A stretch of 64,000 nucleotides of DNA from Streptomyces sp. XD-27 (GCF_030553055.1 NZ_CP130713.1:6262001-6326000); one strand, 5' to 3'; counted from the first letter of the stretch, positions 26,221 through 35,167 are shown. Translations and numbers: made by a program. Notes: generated from the letters alone by a model not told the origin.

Positions 26221-27435
26221 ATGGCAACTCACAAGCGCGTCACCAAGCGCAAGCTGGCCCTCGCGATCACCGCCGCTGCCGCCGTCGCCGGCGGCGCCTT
26301 CATAGCCCTCCCGGCCGGCGCCTCGACCCCGGCCGAAGGCAAGGTCTACGGCACCGAGTCCAAGGACGCCATCGACGGCAGCTACATCGTCATGCTCAAG
26401 GGCGGCAAGACCATCAAGGCCGCGTCCGAGGGCGAGGACCTGGCCGAGGAGTACGGCGGCGAGGTCAAGCGGACCTACGACTCGGCGGTCAACGGCTTCT
26501 CCGCCAGCGGTCTGAGCGAGACCGAGGCCAAGCGCCTCGCGGCCGACCCGGCCGTGGAGAAGGTCGTCCAGAACCACAAGTTCACCATCGACGCCACCCA
26601 GGAGAACCCGCCGTCGTGGGGCCTGGACCGCATCGACCAGGCGGACACCGCCGGCGACAGCAAGTACACCTACCCCGACACCGCGGGTGAGGGCGTCACG
26701 GCGTACGTCATCGACACCGGTGTGCGCGTCACGCACAAGGACTTCGAAGGCCGCGCCACCTCCGGCTTCGACGCCATCGACAACGACGACAACGCCGACG
26801 ACGGCAACGGCCACGGCACCCACGTGGCGGGCACCATCGCCGGTGCCGAGCACGGTGTCGCCAAGAAGGCGAAGATCGTCGCCGTCCGCGTCCTGGACGA
26901 CCAGGGCTCCGGCACCACCGAGCAGGTCGTCGCGGGCATCGACTGGGTCACCCAGAACCACCAGGGCCCCTCCGTCGCCAACATGAGCCTCGGCGGCGGC
27001 GCCGACGAGGCCCTGGACGCGGCCGTGCAGAAGGCCATCGCCTCCGGCGTCACCTTCGGCGTCGCCGCGGGCAACGAGTCCACCGACGCCGGCCAGGGCT
27101 CCCCGGCCCGGGTCAAGGAGGCCATCACCGTCGCCTCCAGCACCAAGGACGACGAGCAGTCGGACTTCTCCAACTACGGCGAGGTCGTCGACATCTACGC
27201 CCCGGGCTCGGACATCACCTCCGCCTGGAACGAGAGCGACGACGCCACCAACACCATCTCGGGTACGTCGATGGCCACCCCGCACGTCGTGGGCGCCGCC
27301 GCCGTGTACCTCGGCAACCACCAGGACGCCACCCCTGAGCAGGTCGCGACCGCGCTGACCGAGGGCGCCACCCCGGACAAGATCACCAACCCGAGCGAGG
27401 GCACGCCCAACAAGCTGCTCAAGGTCGTCGAGTAA
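26221..27435 (+). CDS. Secreted subtilisin-like serine protease (S8)
   Basis: 404 residues. Signal peptide with LALAITAAAAVAGGAFIALP, then an I9-type propeptide inhibitor (DGSYIVMLKGGKTIKAASEG to VEKVVQNHKF), then the mature proteinase K-like domain beginning near PPSWGLDRIDQ. Catalytic residues are Asp in VTAYVIDTGVRVTH, His in GNGHGTHVAGTIAG and Ser in SGTSMATPHVVGAA; oxyanion Asn is in FGVAAGNEST. It has no C-terminal extension. AGGAGGA lies 9 bases upstream. A GC-rich terminator follows. Confidence 0.94.
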   Translation: MATHKRVTKRKLALAITAAAAVAGGAFIALPAGASTPAEGKVYGTESKDAIDGSYIVMLKGGKTIKAASEGEDLAEEYGGEVKRTYDSAVNGFSASGLSETEAKRLAADPAVEKVVQNHKFTIDATQENPPSWGLDRIDQADTAGDSKYTYPDTAGEGVTAYVIDTGVRVTHKDFEGRATSGFDAIDNDDNADDGNGHGTHVAGTIAGAEHGVAKKAKIVAVRVLDDQGSGTTEQVVAGIDWVTQNHQGPSVANMSLGGGADEALDAAVQKAIASGVTFGVAAGNESTDAGQGSPARVKEAITVASSTKDDEQSDFSNYGEVVDIYAPGSDITSAWNESDDATNTISGTSMATPHVVGAAAVYLGNHQDATPEQVATALTEGATPDKITNPSEGTPNKLLKVVE

Positions 27436-27496
27436 GTCGAGTAGTCAGGCAAGCCGAGTACATCGGCTGAGCCCTGCCTCGCGGTATCGAGCATCC

Positions 27497-27544
27497 GGCC
27501 GGCCGTCGCACCCCACCCTGACGGGGCGCGGCGGTCGGCCGGCC
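27497..27544 (+). terminator. Terminator of the subtilisin gene
   Basis: GGCCGGCCG (27497-27505) and CGGCCGGCC (27536-27544) form a perfect 9-bp stem with a structured loop, about 60 bases after the stop. Confidence 0.6.
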
Positions 27545-27609
27545 CGTTGCGGCAGGTGGCCCACGGAACCCCATCGCCAATGGCCCGTTTCCCAGGACCA
27601 GTAGCCGAC

Positions 27610-27615
27610 TACGCT
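27610..27615 (+). promoter_or_regulatory. Putative -10 element for a leaderless transcript
   Basis: TACGCT matches TANNNT and is followed by exactly 7 bases and ATG 27623. The gene has no Shine-Dalgarno, which supports a leaderless mRNA. Confidence 0.45.
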
Positions 27616-27622
27616 CACCGTC

Positions 27623-28246
27623 ATGACAACGCAGAGCACCACCGCACCCAAGGTCGACTTCTACTTCGACCCCGTCTGCCCCTTCGCCTGGATCACCTCC
27701 CGCTGGATCATGGAGGTCGAGCGGCAGCGCGAACTCTCCCTGCGCTTCCGCGTGATGAGCCTGTCCGTACTCAACGAGGGCCGCGAGGACCTCCCCGAGC
27801 GCTACAAGCAGCTGCTGGACAAGGGCTGGGGGCCGGTACGCGTCTGCATAGCGGCCGCGCGGCACCACGGCGAGGAGGTCCTGCGCGACCTCTACACCGC
27901 GCTCGGCACCCGCATCCACGACCAGGGGAACAAGGACACCGAAGCGGTGCTGCGGGAGGCCCTCGCCGAGGTCGGCCTGCCCGCCGAACTGGCCGCCGCC
28001 GCCTCGTCGACCGAGTACGACGAGGAACTGCGCAAGAGCCACCACGAGGGCATGGACCCGGTCGGCGAGGACGTCGGCACCCCCACCCTGCACATCGACG
28101 GGGTCGCGTTCTTCGGCCCGGTCCTCAGCGCGATCCCGCGCGGTGAGGACGCGCTGCGGATCTTCGAGGGCGCGCGGTTGCTCGCGGGCTACCCGAAGTT
28201 CTTCGAGCTCAAGCGGACCCGTACCGGGGGCTTGGACTTCAGCTGA
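27623..28246 (+). CDS. DsbA-fold protein of the mycothiol nitroreductase (Rv2466c) type
   Basis: 207 residues with a thioredoxin/DsbA fold. The active-site region is [20 protein letters not shown], close to Rv2466c-like mycothiol-dependent reductases. Only the first Cys of the usual redox pair is present (CPFA), so a monothiol mechanism is likely. The cis-Pro loop is [18 protein letters not shown]. Rv2466c-like proteins reduce nitro compounds or mixed disulfides with mycothiol, which Streptomyces makes. It appears to have its own leaderless promoter. Confidence 0.82.
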   Translation: MTTQSTTAPKVDFYFDPVCPFAWITSRWIMEVERQRELSLRFRVMSLSVLNEGREDLPERYKQLLDKGWGPVRVCIAAARHHGEEVLRDLYTALGTRIHDQGNKDTEAVLREALAEVGLPAELAAAASSTEYDEELRKSHHEGMDPVGEDVGTPTLHIDGVAFFGPVLSAIPRGEDALRIFEGARLLAGYPKFFELKRTRTGGLDFS

Positions 28247-28280
28247 CGCGCCCCGGCGCACCCGCCGTCGGCGCCGCGGC

Positions 28281-29054
28281 TCAGGCCGTCAGCGCCGCAC
28301 GCGGGCGGGCCGCGGCTCCGTCGTAGCGCCGCAGCAGCAGCCGGGCCAGCTCCGGGCAGGGGCCCAGGACATCGGCCGTGACGTCGGCGCCCGCCGCCCG
28401 CGCCCCCTCGGCGATCCGGTCCGGCAGCCGGCCCGGCGCGATGACGTACGGCGCGACGGCGACCCGCCGCACGCCCTCGGCGCGCAGCGCCCGTACCGCG
28501 TCCTCAGTACGGGGATAGCCCGCGGCGGACACAGCGGAGGCGAACGCAGGCCGCACGGCGCACCAACCGGTGTGCCGCCACTCCCGCGCGATTTCTGCGA
28601 TCACTGCGATCGCCTCCGGGTCGGTGGAGCCCGCCGAGGCCAGGACGACCCCGGTCGAGCCACGTTCGGCCGGATCGGACGGATCCAGTCCGGCCTCGGC
28701 CAGCCGCCGCTCGAGGGCGGCGGTCAGCAGCGGCGAAGGCCCGAGGACCTCGGCCCGCCGCACGGACAGCCACGGGTGCCGCGCCGCGGCCTCCCGCAGC
28801 ACCGCGGGGATGTCGGCCTTCGCGTGGAAGGCGCGGGTGAGCAGCAGCGGCAGCGCCACCACCTCCCGCGCCCCGTCCGCCGCCAGCCGCGACAGGACCT
28901 GGGGCACGCTCGGCGCGTTGAAGTCCAGGAACGCCGTCTCCACGCGCAGCCCCGGCCGCAGCGACCGCACCCGCGCGGTGAGCGCGGTGACGGTCGCCGC
29001 GTGCCGCGGATCGCGGCTGCCGTGGGCGATGACGAGCAGGACAGGAGCGGTCAT
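28281..29054 (-). CDS. Sirohydrochlorin chelatase (CbiX/SirB type)
   Basis: 257 residues. The family N-terminus is PVLLVIAHGSRDPRHAATV with the metal-binding His, and LPLLLTRAFHAKADIPAVL carries the second conserved His. The C-terminal half repeats the fold (VAPYVIAPGRLPDRI). The enzyme inserts Fe or Co into sirohydrochlorin. Its position as the last gene of the sulfur operon, 15 bases after the permease, points to siroheme supply for the sulfite reductase. Confidence 0.9.
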   Translation of the reverse strand: MTAPVLLVIAHGSRDPRHAATVTALTARVRSLRPGLRVETAFLDFNAPSVPQVLSRLAADGAREVVALPLLLTRAFHAKADIPAVLREAAARHPWLSVRRAEVLGPSPLLTAALERRLAEAGLDPSDPAERGSTGVVLASAGSTDPEAIAVIAEIAREWRHTGWCAVRPAFASAVSAAGYPRTEDAVRALRAEGVRRVAVAPYVIAPGRLPDRIAEGARAAGADVTADVLGPCPELARLLLRRYDGAAARPRAALTA

Positions 29055-29069
29055 GGGATCAGCCGGGCC

Positions 29070-30035
29070 CTACCGCGCGGCGGCCAGCAGTCCGCGGCTG
29101 CGCAGCACCCGGCGCTCGATGGGCGCGAACACCAGCAGCTCGATGGCGACGCCGACGAACAGGATGAGGATGATGCCGAGCAGCACGCCCGCCATGTCGG
29201 AGTTGTTGCGCTGGTTCTCCAGGTACTGCCCCAGCCCCAGCCCCAGATCGGGCGACTTGGCGATGATCTCGGCGGCCATCAGGGACCGCCAGGAGAACGC
29301 CCAGCCCTGCTTCAGCCCTGCGACATAGCCCGGCAGCGCGGCGGGCAGCAGGACGTGCCGGGCGCTGGTCAGGCCCCGGGCGCCGAGGGTCCGCCCGGCG
29401 CGCAGGAACAGCGGCGGCACCTGGTCGATGCCGGCGACCAGCCCGTTGGCGATGGAGGGGACCGCGCCGAGCAGGATGACGGTGTACATCATCTGGTCGT
29501 TGAGGCCCACCCACATCACGGCGGGCGCCACCCAGGCGACCGACGGCAGCGACTGCAGCCCGGACAGGATCGGCCCGATGGCGGCCCGGACGAACGTCAC
29601 CCGCGCCACGATCAGCCCCAGCGGGGTGCCGATGGCCAGCGCGATGAGGAAGCCGAACAGACCGCGCGAGACGCTGGTCCACACGATGTCCAGCAACTCG
29701 CCCCGCACCCACAGCAGGTGCAGCGCGTCCCAGACCTTCGACGGGTCCGGCAGCTTGTAGTCGTCGGTGACCTTCGCCCAGACCAGGCCCTTCCAGACGG
29801 CCAGCACCAGCGCGACGGCCACGATGGGCGGCAGCACCTTCTGAACGAGGACCTGGGTCACGGGCGTACGGCGGACCTGGACCGTCTCCAGCGCGTCGAG
29901 GCCCGCCTCCAGGCCCGCGAGGTCGCCGCCCGCGGAATCACCGGCCCGGGCGGCCCCGTCCGGCTTCTCCAGGGCGGCGGTCGCCACCGGGGCGGTCTCC
30001 CGCGGCGTCTCGCCGGTGGTCTCAGCGCTGGCCAT
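29070..30035 (-). CDS. ssuC: Sulfonate-type ABC transporter permease
   Basis: 321 residues. The first 60 or so are a hydrophilic Ala/Glu-rich extension. About six helices follow, from VLPPIVAVALVLAVWKGLVW, with the EAA-type coupling loop FLRAGRTLGARGLTSARHVLLPAALPGYVAG shortened as in SsuC/TauC permeases. Start ATG 30035 (MASAETTGE) overlaps the ATPase gene by 14 bases. The ligand is inferred from the surrounding sulfur genes. Confidence 0.88.
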   Translation of the reverse strand: MASAETTGETPRETAPVATAALEKPDGAARAGDSAGGDLAGLEAGLDALETVQVRRTPVTQVLVQKVLPPIVAVALVLAVWKGLVWAKVTDDYKLPDPSKVWDALHLLWVRGELLDIVWTSVSRGLFGFLIALAIGTPLGLIVARVTFVRAAIGPILSGLQSLPSVAWVAPAVMWVGLNDQMMYTVILLGAVPSIANGLVAGIDQVPPLFLRAGRTLGARGLTSARHVLLPAALPGYVAGLKQGWAFSWRSLMAAEIIAKSPDLGLGLGQYLENQRNNSDMAGVLLGIILILFVGVAIELLVFAPIERRVLRSRGLLAAAR

Positions 30036-30831
30036 GGCGGCGGATCTCCCCACGCAGTTGTTCGGTGATCTCGACGGACAGGTCCGCGACGGCCGCGTCC
30101 TCGATACGGCGCGGCTGCGGGATGTCGACCCGCCACTCACGGACGACCCGCCCCGGGCGGGAGGAGAGCAGCACCACGCGCTGGGCGAGCCGGACCGCCT
30201 CCCGGACGTTGTGCGTGACGAACACGATCGACACGCCCGTCTCGCTCCAGATCCGGGTGAGCTCCTCGTGCAGGACGTCGCGGGTGATGGCGTCCAGGGC
30301 CGCGAACGGCTCGTCCATCAGCAGCACGTCGGAGTCCTGCGCGAGCGCGCGGGCCAGGGCGACCCGCTGCCGCATGCCGCCGGACAGCTCGTGCACGCGC
30401 TTGCCGTACGCGCCGCCCAGCCGCACCAGCTCCAGCAGCCGCTCCGCCTCGGGGCGGCGCGCGGCGCGCGGCACCCCGCGCAGCCGCAGCGCCAGTTCGA
30501 TGTTCCGGCCCGCGGTGAGCCAGGGGAACAGCGCGTGCTCCTGGAACATCAGGGCCGGGCGGCCGCCGGGGACCTCGATCTCCCCGGCGGTCGGCCGGTC
30601 CAGTCCCGCGACCAGGTTCAGCAGGGTCGACTTGCCGCAGCCCGACGCCCCGAGCAGGCACACGAACTCGCCGGGCCGCACCTCGAGGTTGATGTCCTCG
30701 AGGACGGGCTGCGCGGCGGTTCCGGGCCGGCCGAACACCTTGTGCACATGGCCGATCCGGACGGCTGCGGGCGCGGTCGCCGCCGCGGTGTCCGGCGCGT
30801 CGGTCTTCTCGGTGGTCAGAGCCGTGGCCAT
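30022..30831 (-). CDS. ssuB: Sulfonate-type ABC transporter ATPase
   Basis: 269 residues. Walker A is LLGASGCGKSTLL, the Q-loop is MFQEHALFPW, the signature is LSGGMRQRVALARAL, Walker B is VLLMDEPFAALD, and the H-loop is VTHNVREAVRLA. This is the SsuB/TauB/NrtD pattern. AGGAGGTGA sits just before ATG 30831 (MATALTTEK), the strongest ribosome binding site of the operon and the reason for this start. Confidence 0.93.
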   Translation of the reverse strand: MATALTTEKTDAPDTAAATAPAAVRIGHVHKVFGRPGTAAQPVLEDINLEVRPGEFVCLLGASGCGKSTLLNLVAGLDRPTAGEIEVPGGRPALMFQEHALFPWLTAGRNIELALRLRGVPRAARRPEAERLLELVRLGGAYGKRVHELSGGMRQRVALARALAQDSDVLLMDEPFAALDAITRDVLHEELTRIWSETGVSIVFVTHNVREAVRLAQRVVLLSSRPGRVVREWRVDIPQPRRIEDAAVADLSVEITEQLRGEIRRHGQR

Positions 30832-30871
30832 CAGGTCACCTCCTGGTACGTACGCGGGAGTTCGGACGGAA

Positions 30872-31996
30872 CTACTGCTCACCGAGACCGGCGGCGGAGA
30901 CGGTCGGCCTGCCCTCGCCCTTGAGGACCTTGTTCAGCGGCCGCAGGTCGTAGATGCCCTTGAGGTCGGGCTCCTCCAGCAGGCCCGCCCGCACCGCGTG
31001 GTCGGCCTCGGTGCTCAGGGTCCTGGCGAGCGGGTCGTCGATGACCTCGATGCTGCGCCACGCCGGGTCGATCACCTCGGCCGGCAGCGCCTTGCCGGTC
31101 TCGGTCTCCAGCGCCTCGTTGGCCGCGGCCTTCGCCTGGTCCGGGTTGTCCTTGATCCACTGGTTGGTCCTCACCGAACCGCGCAGCACGGCCTCGACCA
31201 CGTCGGGGTGCTTCTCCAGGAACGACTGCTTGACGATCACGTTGGTGATCACGAACTTCCTGTCCGGCCACAGCGTGGACTCGTCCAGCAGCACCTTGCC
31301 GCCCTCGGCGACCAGCTTGGAGGCGGTCGGCTCCGGCACCCACGCGCCGTCGATGGAGCCGGACTTGTAGGCGTCCGGGGTCACCTTGTTGTCCGTACGG
31401 ACCACGGAGACGTCGCCCTTGCCGCTCTGCGCGTCGACGTCCCAGCCGCGCTCCGAGATCCAGTTGAGGAACGCCACGTCCTGGGTGTTGCCGAGCTGCG
31501 GCGTGGCGATCTTCTTGCCCTTGAGGTCGTCAAGGGTCTTGATCTTCTTGGGGTTGACGACGAGCTTCACGCCGCCGGACGCCGAACCCGCGATGATCTT
31601 CAGGTTCTTGCCGTGCGACTTCGCGTAGCCGTTGATGGCCGGGGACGGGCCGATCCAGCCGATGTCGAGGGAACCGGCGTTGAGCGCCTCGATCTCGGAG
31701 GGGCCCGCGTTGAAGACGTACGGCTTGATCTGGGTGCCGCCCAGCTCCTTCTGGATCAGGCCGTTCTGGAGGCCGACCAGCGCGGTGGCGTGGGTGAGGT
31801 TGGCGAAGTACCCGATCCTCACCTGGTCCAGACCGCCGATCTTCGCGCCCTTGGCGGCCGGCACGGTCTTGTCGTCCTTCTTCTCCGAGCCGTAGCCGCA
31901 GGCGCCGAGCGTGCCGATCAGCAGCGGGAGGACGGCGGCGGCCGCGAACAGGCGCCGACGGGGCGATCTGGGCTGAGCGGTGCGGACAGCGGACAC
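30872..31996 (-). CDS. ssuA: Sulfonate/taurine-type ABC substrate-binding lipoprotein
   Basis: 374 residues. Twin-arginine-like start (SPRRRLFAAAAVLP) and lipobox LGAC with Cys33. The body matches SsuA/TauA/NrtA binding proteins: VRIGYFANLTHATALVGLQN, NAGPSEIEALNAGSLDIGWI, and KIATPQLGNTQDVAFLNWI. Located between the cys genes and the ATPase/permease pair, it is most likely for sulfate esters or sulfonates. The exact ligand is inference from context. Confidence 0.9.
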   Translation of the reverse strand: MSAVRTAQPRSPRRRLFAAAAVLPLLIGTLGACGYGSEKKDDKTVPAAKGAKIGGLDQVRIGYFANLTHATALVGLQNGLIQKELGGTQIKPYVFNAGPSEIEALNAGSLDIGWIGPSPAINGYAKSHGKNLKIIAGSASGGVKLVVNPKKIKTLDDLKGKKIATPQLGNTQDVAFLNWISERGWDVDAQSGKGDVSVVRTDNKVTPDAYKSGSIDGAWVPEPTASKLVAEGGKVLLDESTLWPDRKFVITNVIVKQSFLEKHPDVVEAVLRGSVRTNQWIKDNPDQAKAAANEALETETGKALPAEVIDPAWRSIEVIDDPLARTLSTEADHAVRAGLLEEPDLKGIYDLRPLNKVLKGEGRPTVSAAGLGEQ

Positions 31997-32105
31997 GGGG
32001 AGGGTCCTCTCGGCGGGCCGGGGGTACGTCAGGGGACGCCCGGCAGTTCGGCGTACGGCGGTGGGCGGAGCTCAACGGACGGCTGAGCGGATGGCACGGA
32101 GCGCG

Positions 32106-32207
32106 TCAGCCCGCACATCGGCTGACTCCGCCCTCGCCGCTGCCCAGGGCGCCGCTGCCGATCCGGCCGCCCTCCTTGGCGAAGGTCGCGTAGACGTCAG
32201 TGATCAT
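32106..32207 (-). CDS. Small ORF in the sulfur operon (33 aa)
   Basis: ATG 32207 lies 2 bases after the cysN stop (TGATCATG) and encodes MITDVYATFAKEGGRIGSGA plus 13 more residues ending SRCAG. The junction has the same TTCTGATCATGA layout as the cysD/cysN junction, which suggests coupled translation. There is no Shine-Dalgarno outside the cysN 3' end. Gly-rich, no membrane segment, one Cys near the end. It is followed by 109 bases before ssuA. Could be a chance ORF. Confidence 0.35.
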   Translation of the reverse strand: MITDVYATFAKEGGRIGSGALGSGEGGVSRCAG

Positions 32208-32209
32208 GA

Positions 32210-33535
32210 TCAGAAGTCCCAGCCGTCGTCGTCGGCGGGGGCGGGCGCGGCGGCGGAGGCGAAGGACGCGCCCGCCATGCCGGCCGTCAGGGTCGTCCCG
32301 TCGGCCGGGTCGATCAGCAGGAAGGAACCGGTGCGGCGGGAGTCGGCGTAACCGTCGAGCGCGAGCGGCTCGGCGGTGCGCACCACCACCCGGCCGATGT
32401 CGTTGGCGGACAGCTCGCCGGGGGCCGGGTGCTGGGAGAGGTCGTCCAGGGTCAGCCGGGACGGGATGTCCTTCACGATCGCCTTGACCGTACGGGTGGT
32501 GTGCTTGAGCAGCACCCGCTCGCCGACCCGCAGCGGACGGTCGTGCAGATGGCACACCGTCGCCTCCACGTCCCGGGTGGTGGCGGGGGCGGCGGCGCTC
32601 GGCGCGATCAGGTCGCCGCGTGAGACGTCCACATCGTCGGCGAGCCGCAGCGTCACCGACTGCGGCGCCCACGCCACGTCCACGGCCTCGCCGAGCGCGT
32701 CGATCCCGGCGATCGTGCTCGTACGGCCCGAGGGCAGCACGGTCACCGGCTCGCCCACGCGCAGCACGCCGGCGGCGATCTGGCCCGCGTAGCCGCGGTA
32801 GTCGGGGTGCTCGGCGGTCTGCGGGCGGATGACGTACTGGACCGGGAAGCGGGCCGGGTCCGCCGACGGGTCGGTGCCCACCGGCACGGTCTCCAGGTGC
32901 TCCAGCACCGTCGGCCCGCCGTACCAGTCCATGTTCGCCGACGGGGTCACCACGTTGTCCCCGGCCAGCGCGGAAATCGGGATCGCCGTGATCTCAGGTA
33001 CGCCGAGGGAGGCGGCGTACGTGGTGAACTCCTCGGCGATGGCGGCGAACACCGGCTCCGCGTAGTCCACCAGGTCCATCTTGTTGACGGCGAGGACGAC
33101 GTGGGGCACCCGCAGCAGGGCCGCGACGGCCGCGTGGCGCCGGGTCTGCTCCACCACGCCGTTGCGCGCGTCGACCAGCACCACGGCCAGCTCGGCGGTG
33201 GAGGCGCCGGTGACCATGTTGCGGGTGTACTGCACATGGCCGGGGGTGTCGGCGAGGATGAACCGCCGCCGGGGCGTGGCGAAGTAGCGGTAGGCGACAT
33301 CGATGGTGATGCCCTGCTCGCGCTCGGCCCGCAGCCCGTCGGTCAGCAGCGCCAGGTCCGGGGCGGTCGCGCCGCGGCTGCGCGAGGCGTGCTCGACGGC
33401 CTCCAACTGGTCGGCCAGGACCGACTTGGAGTCGTGCAGCAGCCGGCCCACCAGCGTGGACTTGCCGTCGTCGACCGATCCGGCGGTGGCGAAGCGCAGC
33501 AGCGAGGTGGCCGCTGTCTGGGCAGTAGTGGTCAT
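32210..33535 (-). CDS. cysN: Sulfate adenylyltransferase subunit 1 (GTPase)
   Basis: 441 residues. P-loop GSVDDGKSTLVGRLL, switch region EREQGITIDVAYRYF, G3 ILADTPGHVQYTRNM, G4 LAVNKMDLV; then two EF-Tu-like barrel domains. CysN hydrolyses GTP to drive synthesis of adenosine phosphosulfate (APS) by CysD. It lacks a fused APS kinase, which is encoded separately by cysC. The start ATG 33535 is 2 bases after the cysD stop. Confidence 0.95.
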   Translation of the reverse strand: MTTTAQTAATSLLRFATAGSVDDGKSTLVGRLLHDSKSVLADQLEAVEHASRSRGATAPDLALLTDGLRAEREQGITIDVAYRYFATPRRRFILADTPGHVQYTRNMVTGASTAELAVVLVDARNGVVEQTRRHAAVAALLRVPHVVLAVNKMDLVDYAEPVFAAIAEEFTTYAASLGVPEITAIPISALAGDNVVTPSANMDWYGGPTVLEHLETVPVGTDPSADPARFPVQYVIRPQTAEHPDYRGYAGQIAAGVLRVGEPVTVLPSGRTSTIAGIDALGEAVDVAWAPQSVTLRLADDVDVSRGDLIAPSAAAPATTRDVEATVCHLHDRPLRVGERVLLKHTTRTVKAIVKDIPSRLTLDDLSQHPAPGELSANDIGRVVVRTAEPLALDGYADSRRTGSFLLIDPADGTTLTAGMAGASFASAAAPAPADDDGWDF

Positions 33536-33537
33536 GA

Positions 33538-34488
33538 TCAGAAGTACCCCTCGCGCTTGCGGTCCTCCATCGCGGCCTCCGACAGCTTGTCGTCGGCCCG
33601 GGTGGCGCCCCGCTCGGTCAGCCGGGACGCGGCGATCTCCTCGATGACCTGCTCGATGGTCACCGCGTCGGAGTCGACCGCTCCGGTGCAGGACATGTCG
33701 CCGACCGTGCGGTAGCGCACCAGCCGGGTCTGCACGGCCTCGCCGTCCTTCGGGCCGCCCCACTCGCCGGGCGCCAGCCACATGCCGTTCCGCGAGAACA
33801 CCTCGCGCTCGTGTGCGTAATAGATCGCCGGCAGGTCGATCTTCTCGCGGGCGATGTACTGCCACACGTCCAGCTCGGTCCAGTTGGACAGCGGGAAGAC
33901 GCGCACGTGCTCGCCGGGGGAGTGCCGGCCGTTGTACAGCTGCCACAGCTCGGGGCGCTGGCGGCGCGGGTCCCAGCCGCCGAACTCGTCACGGAGGCTG
34001 AACACCCGCTCCTTGGCGCGGGCCTTCTCCTCGTCCCGCCGCCCGCCGCCGAAGACCGCGTCGAAGCGGTGGGACTCGATGGCGTGCAGCAGCGGCACGG
34101 TCTGCAGCGGGTTGCGGGTGCCGTCCGGGCGCTCGCGCAGCGTCCCCGCGTCGATGAACTCCTGTACGGACGCGACGTGGAGCCGCAGCCCGTGCTCGGC
34201 GACCGTGCGGTCCCGGTAGGCGATGACCTCGGGGAAGTTGTGCCCGGTGTCCACGTGCAGCAGCGAGAACGGCACCGGCGCGGGCGTGAACGCCTTGAGT
34301 GCCAGATGCAGCATGACGATGGAGTCCTTGCCGCCGGAGAACAGGATCACCGGCCGCTCGAACTCCCCCGCCACCTCGCGGAAGATGTGCACCGCCTCGG
34401 CTTCCAGCGCGTCGAGGTGGGACAGCGCGTACGGATTGTCGGTGTGCGCGTTGTCGATGTGCGCGTTGTCGGTGTGCGCGTCGCTCAC
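33538..34488 (-). CDS. cysD: Sulfate adenylyltransferase subunit 2
   Basis: 316 residues. The PP-loop is VILFSGGKDSIVMLHLALKAF; LLHVDTGHNFPEVIAYRDR and VRVFPLSNWTELDVWQYI are family motifs, and the C-terminal DDKLSEAAMEDRKREGYF is intact. It makes APS from ATP and sulfate together with CysN. GTG 34488 overlaps the cysC stop by GTGA. The first 17 residues are a 5-residue tandem repeat (DNAHT/I) ahead of the normal NPYALSHLDALE start. Confidence 0.95.
   Translation of the reverse strand: MSDAHTDNAHIDNAHTDNPYALSHLDALEAEAVHIFREVAGEFERPVILFSGGKDSIVMLHLALKAFTPAPVPFSLLHVDTGHNFPEVIAYRDRTVAEHGLRLHVASVQEFIDAGTLRERPDGTRNPLQTVPLLHAIESHRFDAVFGGGRRDEEKARAKERVFSLRDEFGGWDPRRQRPELWQLYNGRHSPGEHVRVFPLSNWTELDVWQYIAREKIDLPAIYYAHEREVFSRNGMWLAPGEWGGPKDGEAVQTRLVRYRTVGDMSCTGAVDSDAVTIEQVIEEIAASRLTERGATRADDKLSEAAMEDRKREGYF
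34436..34480 (-). repeat. Three 15-bp tandem repeats at the cysD start
   Basis: TTGTCGGTGTGCGCG occurs at 34436-34450 and 34466-34480, with a one-base variant at 34451-34465. They encode the Asn-Ala-His-Thr-Asp repeats of the CysD N-terminus in frame. Confidence 0.8.
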
Positions 34489-35018
34489 GCCAGACCCCTT
34501 TCCACGAGCAGCGCGTGCAGCGCCGCGGCGGACTCCGCCACCGACTGGTGCTGGGACTCGATCCGCAGGTCGGGCGCCTCCGGCTGCTCGTAGGGGTCGT
34601 CGACCCCGGTGAGCCCGGAGATCTCGCCCGCCGCCTGCTTGGCGTACAGCCCCTTCACGTCCCGCACCGAGCACACCTCGACCGGCGTGGCGACGTGCAC
34701 CTCCAGATAGGGCGTGCCCTCGCTCTGGTGGCGCCCCCGCACCGCCTCGCGGCTGTCCGCGTACGGCGCGATGACCGGCACCAGCGCCTTCACACCGTTG
34801 CTGGCCAGCAGCTCGGCGACGAAGCCGATCCGCTGCACGTTGGTGTGCCGGTCCGCGCGGCTGAACCCCAGCCCCGCGGAGAGGAACTCGCGGATCTCGT
34901 CGCCGTCCAGCACCTCGACCCGGTGGCCCTCGCCGCGCAGCCGCTCGGCCAGCGCATACGCGATGGTGGTCTTGCCCGCGCTGGGCAGGCCGGTGAGCCA
35001 GATCGTGGCGCCCGTCAC
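34485..35018 (-). CDS. cysC: Adenylylsulfate kinase
   Basis: 177 residues. P-loop IWLTGLPSAGKTTIAYAL, then VEVLDGDEIREFLSAGLGFS, and RHTNVQRIGFVAELLASNG. CysC phosphorylates APS to PAPS. Since CysH here also carries the Cys motifs of APS reductases, sulfate reduction may go directly from APS, with PAPS for sulfation. GTG 35018 has GGGAGAA upstream and overlaps the preceding small ORF's stop. Confidence 0.95.
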   Translation of the reverse strand: MTGATIWLTGLPSAGKTTIAYALAERLRGEGHRVEVLDGDEIREFLSAGLGFSRADRHTNVQRIGFVAELLASNGVKALVPVIAPYADSREAVRGRHQSEGTPYLEVHVATPVEVCSVRDVKGLYAKQAAGEISGLTGVDDPYEQPEAPDLRIESQHQSVAESAAALHALLVERGLA

Positions 35019-35167
35019 GTGAGTTCTCCCGCCGTCTCTCCCCGGGGTACGGCCCCAGGTCCCCCGTGTGTCTTACCAGGGGAATGGTTGTCCGAGGCAA
35101 CCCCTGCCTGCCCCAGAGCGATGTCAGGGGCTGCCGTCACCGACTCGGATCGTTGCGTTCCGGTCAT
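35015..35167 (-). CDS. Small ORF bridging cysH and cysC (50 aa)
   Basis: ATG 35167 overlaps the cysH stop by ATGA, and its TGA overlaps the cysC GTG by GTGA, so it fills the 145-base gap exactly. The product begins MTGTQRSESVTAAPDIALGQ and ends ETAGELT; it is hydrophilic, without Cys, domain or membrane segment. Double coupling argues for translation, perhaps only to carry ribosomes to cysC. I do not recognise a family. Confidence 0.45.
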   Translation of the reverse strand: MTGTQRSESVTAAPDIALGQAGVASDNHSPGKTHGGPGAVPRGETAGELT

